The notes under the pieces were generated by a model. That model was not told where the DNA came from, ran no database searches, and saw nothing but the letters and a program-made list of their open reading frames with translations. The position numbers and the translations under genes were made by a program. A DNA stretch of 64,000 nt from Megalonaias nervosa (taxonomy: Eukaryota > Mollusca > Bivalvia > Unionida > Unionidae). Location of the stretch: contig JAECUM010003244.1 in the NCBI GenBank assembly GCA_016617855.1, positions 64,501 to 128,500 of the forward strand. Reading direction: 5' to 3'. Shown piece by piece: positions 48,091-56,684 of the stretch (position 1 is the first letter of the stretch; every line of letters starts with the position of its first letter).

Positions 48091-48759
48091 CTACTGTAGA
48101 TAATTTTTAATGCAACAGCGAAACATTTTTTTAGGATCACGTGTAAGCTTATCAAACAAGAAAAAGTTATACTTATCTGCCCTTGCCTTGTGATATAGTT
48201 CGATAAATTTATCTTTTGTTACGTCGCCACATTGCTCACTTGCAATATTCCTGACGTCCACGTTGCCCAGTCCTGGAAATAATATAAAACAACCAGTATT
48301 TCGCCGAATAAATCTGTCAACGTTATAAAAACCTTGGGCTAAATAAACAGAAGTACATTTTTTATTACGCGACAGTGAAAAATAGGATCTTATTTTGTTC
48401 ATCTCCGTATTATTTACCGGAATATCATCAAAAACAACTATCTTATGCTCGTCAGAGTCAATTTCACTCACTGGAATAAGTTCTTCTGGTTGCTTGATAA
48501 TGAAAAAATCTTCACCAGCCTCAAGATCATCACGAAGTTTGTTATTGTATTCGCTAAGTAGTTCGTATTTGTCCTGTTGTGGATTAATGGTATAAATATA
48601 AACTCGATCATAATTAAAATTATCGCCCAGCAGCAAGTTCATAAGCAAATTTGTTTTACCTGATCCTGTGCGGCCAACAATAAGATAATGGCAATCTGGA
48701 AGTTCGTTGTTGTGTGCATGTTTCAGATGTCTGTCTGTATCAAAATTTAATATCGACAT
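48091..48759 (-). CDS. genome-packaging ATPase (FtsK/HerA-A32 type), intact
   Basis: 222 codons from the ATG at 48,759 (MSILNFDTDRHLKHAHN), preferred over upstream readthrough because it has TTTTTATAATATG in front. Walker A is IVGRTGSGKTNLLMNLLLG, Walker B is HKIVVFDDIPVN (hydrophobic strand then DD), and a sensor-like LSRNKKCTSVYLAQGFYNV follows, as in Polinton and poxvirus A32-like packaging ATPases. These load DNA into the capsid. No break was found. It is transcribed divergently from the fibre gene, with only 30 bp between the two ATGs, so the two share a minimal promoter region. Confidence 0.9.
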   Translation of the reverse strand: MSILNFDTDRHLKHAHNNELPDCHYLIVGRTGSGKTNLLMNLLLGDNFNYDRVYIYTINPQQDKYELLSEYNNKLRDDLEAGEDFFIIKQPEELIPVSEIDSDEHKIVVFDDIPVNNTEMNKIRSYFSLSRNKKCTSVYLAQGFYNVDRFIRRNTGCFILFPGLGNVDVRNIASEQCGDVTKDKFIELYHKARADKYNFFLFDKLTRDPKKMFRCCIKNYLQ

Positions 48760-48789
48760 ATTATAAAAATTGTTAGGCAATAATAAATA

Positions 48790-50043
48790 ATGACCTATTA
48801 CACAAAATTTGGAACAAAATTAGGAGATTCGCCTGAGATTATAACTAAAAGCGGCAATATTGATTTATCTGGTTACCTGAAAAAAATTGGTGATACGATG
48901 ACAGGAAACCTATCTATGTCAAATCAGCGAGTGCTTGGTTTAGAAACGGCGTATCCACCACCGAGAGTTGACCTTACACAAGCTATTATTTATGCACAAC
49001 TTAAATCAGTTGACGACAACAAGTTGGACAAGGCCGGCGGAATTTTAAGCGGTAATTTGGATATGTCGGGTAGAAAGGTTGTAGGTTTGGAGACTGGATA
49101 CCCACCAGCAAATTTAAATCAAACCCAAGCGGTAAGTTATTTACAGTCAAAGTATGTGGATAATAACAAGCTTGATAAAACTGGTGGACTTACGGGTTAT
49201 ATTAATATGTCAGGTCGACGAGTGTTAGGTTTAGAAACTTCATATCCGCCAGCAGATTTAACGCAAGCGGTAAGTTATGCACAACTAAAATCAGTTGTCG
49301 ACAGTAAACTTAACAAAGCCGGTGACACAATGACAGGAAATCTGTTTATGTCAAATTCAAAACTAACTGGATTACCGACAACTTCTCCAACGTCCGACTC
49401 AGATGCTATTAGTTATGGCCAGTTAAAAGAAGAACTTGCCCCGTATCTTAGGCGATCCGGTGGGGCAATGTCAGGTAATATAAACATGAGAGACAAAAAA
49501 ATAACTACGACATATGTTCCGGTTAGCCCTAATGATCCAACAAATAAAGCGTATGTTGACAGTCTGTCTAGTGGTATAAAACGAACTAAAAACAATGTTG
49601 GATATATTCCAACACTTTTTAAGGCAACTGACAATCGAGTTGGGTTTGAGGTAAGCGCATCAGCATATTATCCTGAAAATTATCCTTATTACGCTTTCTC
49701 TGAGAGACACGAGTGGACGACCAACGGAGAAGTTGAAAATTTTTGGATCAAAATTAAATGTCCCATTGCAATTGCTATTTGGCAATTTCATTTGCGAGGC
49801 CGATTAAATCCTGGTGTTGGTCAAATTTATAATTGGCGATTGGAAGGATCAAATGATGATATGGACTGGACAACATTGTATAGCACAACAGACACTTACA
49901 TTACAACAACACAATATTTTACGATTCCGACAGAAAATACTGTTAACAAGTACTTATATTTCCGGGTTCATGTTTTTGCTGCTAAACATCCATTTCCAGG
50001 ACTGACATCATTTCAAATATACACACTTGACAAACAAATTTAA
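48790..50043 (+). CDS. fibre-like virion protein with repeated shaft, intact
   Basis: 417 codons from the ATG at 48,790 (AATAAATAATG). After about 30 residues come five shaft repeats of about 47-50 residues with the core G-x-L/I-x-M-S-x-[RK]-x-[VL]-x-G-L-E-T-x-Y-P-P (for example MSNQRVLGLETAYPP and MSGRKVVGLETGYPP) separated by LTQAVSYAQLKS and DNKLDKAGG. The fourth and fifth are diverged, and the last ends DPTNKAYVDSL, a phage/virus tail-fibre phrase. The C-terminal ~160 residues form a likely beta-sandwich head (YYAFSERHEWTTNGEVENFW ... GQIYNWRLEGSNDDMDW ... LYFRVHVFAAKHPFPG), recalling F5/8 discoidin-like carbohydrate-binding folds. Likely role is host attachment (inference). No in-frame stop or shift was seen. 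Confidence 0.75.
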   Translation: MTYYTKFGTKLGDSPEIITKSGNIDLSGYLKKIGDTMTGNLSMSNQRVLGLETAYPPPRVDLTQAIIYAQLKSVDDNKLDKAGGILSGNLDMSGRKVVGLETGYPPANLNQTQAVSYLQSKYVDNNKLDKTGGLTGYINMSGRRVLGLETSYPPADLTQAVSYAQLKSVVDSKLNKAGDTMTGNLFMSNSKLTGLPTTSPTSDSDAISYGQLKEELAPYLRRSGGAMSGNINMRDKKITTTYVPVSPNDPTNKAYVDSLSSGIKRTKNNVGYIPTLFKATDNRVGFEVSASAYYPENYPYYAFSERHEWTTNGEVENFWIKIKCPIAIAIWQFHLRGRLNPGVGQIYNWRLEGSNDDMDWTTLYSTTDTYITTTQYFTIPTENTVNKYLYFRVHVFAAKHPFPGLTSFQIYTLDKQI

Positions 50044-50060
50044 TCTACTGCTATAAAATA

Positions 50061-51188
50061 ATGACAACACAGTGGTTTATAGACGTTGAGAAAGAATTTT
50101 ATGATTATAGTTTTAACCCCACCAAAAAGGTTGGAGATGATTCACTAGCGGCACGTGCGATAAATACCAGAAAAAAATTTTCAATTCGAATGATAAACTC
50201 TCCATTGTCAGAAGAAGAAAAAAATTTTGTTCGTGTTATGTACATGCGGGGACCACAACTAAAAGAAGCAGTAGAAAATTCTGAAGTGATAAGCAGTTAC
50301 TGCTATCCTGATGATTGTCTAGAAGAACATAAACAAGTTGAAATTATATTTTAAAAAATATTGCTCGAGCTTGATCTTGCAAATTTAGATTTGATAATAA
50401 AATCGAACTTAATAAAAACACAAGCTTAAGGTGAAAGAGATGATACAAAAAAAAAATCTGTAAACGATAACCATAATAGTCTCAACAGATTTGTGGAATC
50501 TAAAATAATGGGAATAAAAAGAAACAAGAAGTTATACAATAGTATTTCAAAACGAGAAATTTTTAAGTATCTCGGCATGTACTACCACAACAAAGAAACC
50601 CTAATTAAAATGGTTACTATGACACCAGACACTGAGTCAATTATAAAAGCATACGCAAACGCAATCATGCCAATGATACGTAAAAAAGACCCAGAATTTG
50701 ATCCGATTATTGTTGACAGGTCTCTAAAAATAATCAAAAATTTTGAAGATGAAATTAGTGATCTTAATGATATTGAGCGAGAAAATTTTTTCTATAATGT
50801 CAGAGAAACAAATTTGGACGTAAAATTTTATTATTACGACATAAGTGAAGCATATGCAATTATCAGACAACATCTTGTTTTCAAAAATTTCACATTAGAT
50901 CAGTTGAGTTCAGTATTAGGGTATATTGATGAAAGAGAAAGCGATTACAATAATTTGGTAAATGAAACAGATTTGTATGAGAGTGAAGTAGGAAATACTT
51001 TTGACTCATACACTTGGTTAAAGAAAAATGAGGTATTAACAGATAAACGATATAATGATACTTCGTCAGATGTTTATGACAAATACAGAATTTTTATAGC
51101 TGATCCTATCAATAATAAGTTCCGCGAGTTTCTTGATTCGATTGCTGGTACCAGAACATTTGTTTTTGTATTAAAAAAAAATGTGTAA
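50061..51188 (+). pseudogene. unknown Polinton protein, one frame with two internal stops
   Basis: ATG at 50,061 (GCTATAAAATAATG), 17 bp after the fibre. The frame reads MTTQWFIDVEKEFYDYSFNP to a TAA at 50,352-50,354, continues in the same frame (LLELDLANLDLIIKSNL) through another TAA near 50,428, and is then open to 51,186-51,188 (GIKRNKKLYNSISKREIFKY ... LTDKRYNDTSSDVYDKYRIF). All three pieces share one frame, so a single gene of about 375 codons with two nonsense codons is the simplest reading. Its stop overlaps the next ATG (TAATG). No family recognised. Confidence 0.55.
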
Positions 51189-51676
51189 TGAAAAAACAAA
51201 TCATCGATTTCAATCATATTTCAGAAGATATTCCAAAACAAGATGTTGAAGCACTAATGCAATATTATAAATTTTATCATAAAAACCTCTGGTGTGTTAA
51301 ACAATGTTATAGGTATTAGAATAGAATGCTTCGAGTAATATCATACTTGCCATTGTTAATGACTAGCTCTGGCATAATATCAAGTGGAGCATTATTAAAT
51401 CCATTTTTGTTAATTATTTCTAGTATCGGTGTCTGTCTTTCAACGGCATGTAAGAAGATCGAACCCAAGCTTGAGACGAAATAAATGCTTGTAAGATAGC
51501 TAGTATTACTTATAAAAAAATTACTTGATCAGATACGATCTTATTTGCGAGGTGTAAAATATGATATGGACGATTTAATGCGCGAGTTCCGCATTATTGA
51601 CAGTATGTTAACAGATATTTTACCGATAAGGGAAAGCAGATATGAAAATAGTTATGACAGAAAATACGGCAAATAA
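51188..51676 (+). pseudogene. Polinton membrane-associated protein, broken
   Basis: ATG at 51,188 overlapping the previous stop. It reads MKKQIIDFNHISEDIPKQ and YYKFYHKNLWCVKQCY to a TAG near 51,320. A nearby frame then gives a hydrophobic stretch (SSGIISSGALLNPFLLII, SSIGVCLSTACKK), and a third gives LLDQIRSYLRGVKYDMDDL ... ILPIRESRYEN to the stop at 51,676. A short helical N terminus with Trp/Tyr/Lys, a Gly/Ala/Ile-rich membrane hairpin and a helical tail recur in Polinton right-end proteins. It ends about 75 bp before the right inverted repeat. Confidence 0.5.
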
Positions 51677-51749
51677 AATTTTCTATAAACTGCTTGATAT
51701 ATAATAAGCCAGACCTATTTGCCTTGGAGTGTAATACGACTATTAAGTA

Positions 51750-52297
51750 AAAAAATTTCACCTACCTTTTAATCCTCCCAGCGAAGCGCACCTCTGCAGA
51801 CTGAACATTTGGGCGGCCTTATATAGCCTGGCTGATTCTCCAGAAGATTCTTATTGCACAATATTTCATCATCTTTCCAGAATATTCTTATTGCACAATA
51901 TTTCATCATCCTTCCGGAACATTCTTATGACGCAGTTCCGGTCATTCATAAACACCGCAGTCTATTTTTAGACAGAGAACAATGTACATTTATCGATCGC
52001 AACACTGCAATCTCTGTCCAGACTACGTCTGGGTTACAGGCAGAGAACATGTATAGTTCGAAAGATAGTCTGTTATAGAATATCTGAAATGGGGTAGGGT
52101 GTTTTTCTCTGACAAATCGAGAAAACCTGGTTAATATAAATATGATCGTTTTAAGTGAGAGGGTCTTCTCCTGATAAATATATTTTCTAACCTGTTTTGA
52201 GTCAAGCTGCAGGTTCGTTACAAATATGTTCTGATAGAGGGGTTGGTGGGAGGGTTAAAGGTCATTAAATCTAGAAGTCCTATTTTCCTTTACTACT
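51750..52297 (-). repeat. right terminal inverted repeat
   Basis: Inverted copy of 35,047-35,576. It is slightly longer because about 37 bp containing ATTCTTATTGCACAATATTT are tandemly doubled (about 51,843-51,918). The inner part reproduces the TATA, initiator and donor of the left copy. Confidence 0.95.
51817..51825 (-). promoter_or_regulatory. inward TATA box in right terminal repeat
   Basis: On the minus strand it reads GCTATATAAGGCCGCCC, followed by the initiator-like TTCAGTCTGCAG, as in the left repeat. It would drive leftward transcription, antisense to the plus-strand genes next to it. Confidence 0.45.
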
Positions 52298-52302
52298 CAT
52301 GT
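52298..52302. repeat. target-site duplication CATGT, right copy
   Basis: Matches 35,042-35,046 exactly, directly after the terminal CCTTTACTACT. Confidence 0.75.
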
Positions 52303-52740
52303 CACTTACCGTATGACTTCTTACTTGCTATCTGTAACTGCAAAAATATAAAAATAAGCTTTAATCCCAAGTCAGAAATTATGTTGTTCACTTTCTTATG
52401 ACGATTCTACTCTCTTTTCCTTTTTTCTTCTGCTCGTAACCACCAACACTGCTTTTGATAGCTTTATCTTTGTTTGCCTTCTTCTGTTGACGGTTCTATA
52501 ACCTTTTTCTTACAAAATTCCGTTTGTGTCCTTGACTTCGATGTCGTTCTGTTTCAGATGTTTTCATCTCTTATCAGGATCCATTTTTGTTTCAACTGTA
52601 TCCTCAGTATAAATCAAATATTTCAGATAAAGATTTTCTTCACTTTTGAAAAGTACCTTGGTACGTATGTGCATTGTCTTCGCATGAATCTGGTTTATTT
52701 CCCACACTTCCCTGATTGAAAATTTCATGAAAATTTTATT
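52303..52740. other. right flank of the element, no gene assigned
   Basis: T-rich on the plus strand with minus-strand frame fragments that may be the end of the coding remnant at 52.7-53.2 kb. Nothing recognisable. Confidence 0.35.
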
Positions 52741-52744
52741 ATTT

Positions 52745-53215
52745 AGCTTCTACTTGTTCTGGTTCTTTCTTCTCGCTTTTTACTAAATGAAATTCTTCTT
52801 TACAAGCATTGCCTTGTTTTAAAATACCCTCTATGTTTGGCCTTGCCCACTCAAAATTATTGTGGGGCTTTGTTTTTGTGTCTTCTCCTTTGTCTTTCAA
52901 GATTCTAACTTCTGCTTAACAACCCTCGTATCCATGAAGTGCCTCTGTAATGGTCTTAGTCAGTTCAGTCCTTGATACATCATACCAACCACTTTTATTT
53001 GTATGATATAGAACAAATTATATTACTCCTATTTTCTGGATGCATTTTACTTGTGTTTTCTTGTATTATTTTTATACCATTTTTAACCAGTTAGCCATGC
53101 TATCTTAAGAGTAAAATTCTTTCTCTGTTTGATTTCCTAGTCTGAAACTTGTGCCTCTTTCTTTCTCTTCTCTCATAACGTTTTCTCCATCTTCATTTAT
53201 AGTTCTGTCCATTTC
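52745..53215 (-). pseudogene. decayed coding remnant of unknown family
   Basis: On the minus strand one frame is mostly open with coding-like composition. It has MDRTINEDGENVMREEKERG near 53,205 and SGWYDVSRTELTKTITEALH near 53,000. ILKDKGEDTKTKPHNNFEW and EEFHLVKSEKKEPEQVEAK follow, with several in-frame stops between. It could be a processed retrocopy or transposon debris. I do not recognise the family. Confidence 0.35.
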
Positions 53216-53219
53216 TTAA

Positions 53220-55288
53220 ATCTTTTAGTGAACTTTCCTTATTTTCCATTTTCTGATGTTTTCAATGTCTTCAACATGAATAAGTTATTTGTCTTTTAAA
53301 CGTTTACTTGAATGTTCAATAAAATCGTCGGTTCTTATAAGACTTTCTAATAGCTACATATTTAATCACGAGTTGTAACACTGTGTGTTTCAACATTTAT
53401 TTTACCAAGCTTTTGTATGTCTTGAGATCTACAACAGGAAAATAAAGGCGCTGAAGTTATGAAAAATGTGTGCAGAATATTCGTAGTATCCGCGTGTTAA
53501 AAAGTAAACATCCTTTAGATCTATTACTATGATATTAAATTAATGATAATTTCATATTCCTGTATTGTCACTTATAGATTTATGAATCTGAAATTGTGTT
53601 AGCTTTTTCCTTTCTTTTGTTCCTAGTGCTAGTTAAACTGTGAGTAGTAAAATTATGCCTTTTCTTCTTGCCTTCTATTCCGCCGTAACAAAATATTATA
53701 TTAACCCCTTGAATCTCTTTTCCAATTTTGACGACCTTCATTGAAACCACAACGCAATAACGGTGCCTACAATACACAGCGCAAATGTCTATTTAAAGCA
53801 TAATTTATATCAATAAAAATACACTTCGCATACACATGTATTAATGATATTGAACGTATCCGAAACGTGAAAAGAGTCAATAGTATTCGCTAATGAAAAT
53901 AATTATCCATCATTAATGGAATCGCCCTTGCTTAATTAAGACATTACCGTGACAAAGTTGGCATGGACAAACCACACGTTGGTTACACTAACTCGTAATC
54001 AGTCTTATATATGTTATAACAAAGGTATTATTAATTCGCTTTTCTTCGAATGTTTCCTTTCACAATTAGTATTTGCCTTACTTGAACTTTCTTCCATTCA
54101 GTAATTTACTTTATTTTCTTCTTTCTTCATTTTACACAGAAAAGGTAGTAGCGTGTAGCAATGAATTACATGATCATTCACGTACGGATGATACGTATTG
54201 TGCAATGATACGATTGTGCAAATGATACGCTACTGCGCCGTATTCATATATATTTCACAGTCAAATGTAAGGATTTTATACTTATGTATTATTTATTTTT
54301 ATTAGCATACATGATGGTAGTAATTAGTAATGCTTACAGAAATGGGCCTTTTTGGACCGGGCCTTTTAAGCACTTGTCCGTGTTAGCCATGGGCCTTTTT
54401 TGTAGGGTCCGTTTTGACCCTGAACCAAGTACAAAAAGTGTAATGATCGAACAGGGGCTAGAATATGTCTATGCATAGTCTTCGTGACCACTTGGAACTG
54501 ACAGCGTGCCACATAGAATGAAGGACACGCCCTTCTGTGGTAGTGTATTTAAGAATACATTATGTGTTTGTCCAGGGTTTAAACCAAACTTCCTCTGAAT
54601 AAAATAACTTTCTTTGAATATTATAACTTGTACAAATCTTTAATGCTGTCATGTTTACAAACATATTTTCTCCAGCAATAATGTATTGTAATAAACCTAT
54701 GGTAAATATTTGTATTTACGTTTGTGTTGATAGCTTTGCTAGATTTGGGGGATTATTTGTTTCCTTATGGTAGTCGGTGTTTGGAAGATATTTCTCAAAC
54801 TGAGTAATGAGCCAGTTTCTGAGAGAATACATCGTAGTATACAGTATTCACGGAACTTTATGGTAGATTCGATTTGTTTCAAAAAACTGTCATCCTAAAA
54901 TTCCTTTGCATACGGAATTCTCTTGATATGTATAAGTGTTTGGTATTTGAGATAGTAATCAGTCTGTGCATGAGATGTCTGTGTCATGTTTCGTAATACA
55001 CGGCATAAATACCAGTCTGCGGCATGGAAAAGCGTACCGATACGAATATGAGGCAAGAGAAACCTTGCAAGAGTGTTGCCACTGGTTAATTAAAACAAAC
55101 AAAACATTATTTATGGTATTAATAACCCTTCTGATCACAATGGCTGTTGTCTTCTATCTATTTAGAAGCGATCTAAACCGTACGTGGTCTAATCTATATA
55201 AAATGAAAATGATAATGCTGATGCTGATAGTTACAATGGTGATGAGAAGTACAAGGAGGAGGAGGAAAAGATTGATTATGATATAATT

Positions 55289-55319
<31 letters not shown>

Positions 55320-56328
55320 GTGGTAGTAGTTGTAGTAGTAGTAGTAGCAGTAGTAGTAGTTGTGGTGGTGGTGTGCTACACACAGTTACCATATCTATTT
55401 TACATACTGCATACAGTACTTTTCACATCAACAGCAACGAAATGAAATAAAATCGGGATAGGTATATATCTAGAATAATAAATGATCAATTTATTGTGAT
55501 AAATTCCATATCTCACACAATTTCACAATAATGTAATACTGATGTAAGTTCAGTGTGCTACCGGTAACAGGATTTTGTCCCGAGTCATTTCACCGACGTC
55601 ACTCCGGCATGTAACCAGCTGCTCATTAATGCTCAGAGTTGATTGATCGTGTGAACTAAAGCCGTTATTTTCACATTTATAGCAAATACACGTGTAGGTA
55701 GGTGTGGGCTGGATTTGTAAATGCAAACTTACTTTAGATAAGAATAAATACATGACAATGTTAAAACCTTGATAGAAATCCTATAATATTAATTTCAGAA
55801 AGGTCAATAATTGTATTTAATTTATCACCTCACATTCCTGACTGTGATATCGCATCTGTCTGAATGCATACGAGAACTCAAGATGCATTCGATATCTTTT
55901 AATAAATGAGAGAATATGCGGTTAAAGTGCGATATCTCTTAAATAAATATAGCACTATATTTAACCTTGTAAAGCTCACATACTCTTTAAATGATAAATG
56001 ATCATGAGAGAATTCTAAAGATGCTTTTGTTGTTACTGTGTACGGTAATATTTCTCTGGCATTTTCTACAACAACAGAATAAAGTACATTTTCCAAAAAG
56101 CATAAATCTACCCATTAATGAACTTTATCAATATTATTTTCTTTAATACATTAATGCACATGACTTTCGGAATGTCACGCTTAGAGTTTAAAAAAAAAAT
56201 CTTTTATAATCTTTGGTAAAACCTGCAATGATTTTTGACTATTGTAATATCGAATTGAAAGCAAACCAAAACGGAAAAATGCTGGATTGGAATGTCCCAA
56301 CATGCTGATGTAGTTGAAAATAATAATG
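53220..56328. other. non-coding stretch with trinucleotide repeats
   Basis: Contains (TAA)n/(GTA)n/(GTG)n at about 55,290-55,372. Frames up to about 106 codons (54,966-55,286) have no recognisable motif and one runs into the repeat. I see no RNA gene. Confidence 0.4.
55290..55372. repeat. trinucleotide repeats (TAA)n/(GTA)n/(GTG)n
   Basis: Consecutive impure trinucleotide runs changing from TAA to GTA to GTG. Confidence 0.9.
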
Positions 56329-56341
56329 TGTTCGAGGAAAT

Positions 56342-56671
56342 GTGTGTGTATGTGTGTGTGTGACTAGGATTTTTAACGTAGCTTTAACAATTTTTCAGTC
56401 ATATCGCTACGATCTCCGCAATGTAGCAGTTTATAGTGATGTCTAGCACTGGGGCATCATGCCGCAGACATGTAGCATGATGTCCCACCCAGTCACATTA
56501 TCCTGATACCAGGCCAACCAGTCCTAACACTAACCTCTTAATGCTGAACGCCAAACGAGACAGCTGTTAGTACCATTTTTATAAGTCTTTGGTATGACTC
56601 GACCGGGGATCGAACCCACGACCTCCCGCATCCGAGGCGGACGCTCTAACCACTAGGCCACCGGAGCGGTC
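56342..56671 (-). mobile_element. tRNA-headed SINE with (CA)n-like tail and 13-bp target duplication
   Basis: Read on the minus strand from 56,671: GACCGCTCCGGTGGCCTAGT, then GGTTAGAGCGTCCGCCT (box A region) and GGGTTCGATCCCCGG (box B). A 150-bp body with GACTGGTTGGCCTGGTATCA and TAATGTGACTGGGTGGG follows, ending in CACACACACATACACACACA. TGTTCGAGGAAAT flanks it exactly on both sides (56,329-56,341 and 56,672-56,684). The head folds poorly (T-stem mismatches, no acceptor pairing), so it is a SINE and not a tRNA gene. The sequence type is one I associate with mollusc genomes. Confidence 0.9.
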
Positions 56672-56684
56672 TGTTCGAGGAAAT

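Larger units (their letters stand above)
35047..52297. mobile_element. Polinton/Maverick element of adintovirus type, nearly complete
   Basis: A 17,251-bp element with inverted termini beginning AGTAGTAAAGG and ending CCTTTACTACT. CATGT stands directly outside both ends (35,042-35,046 and 52,298-52,302). It encodes protein-primed DNA polymerase B, a retrovirus-like integrase, adenain protease, packaging ATPase, major and minor capsid proteins, membrane-active and core peptides, a phospholipase A2 domain and a fibre, which together define the Polinton/adintovirus class. Left genes read toward the left end and right genes toward the right end. Many frames are broken, so the copy is not functional as read. 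The inverted repeats are still very similar, so the insertion is fairly young compared with the two relics nearby. Confidence 0.95.

Noticed and set aside
56590..56671. tRNA-like sequence on the minus strand
   Set aside because: T-stem mismatches, no acceptor stem, and a SINE body with target duplication follow it.
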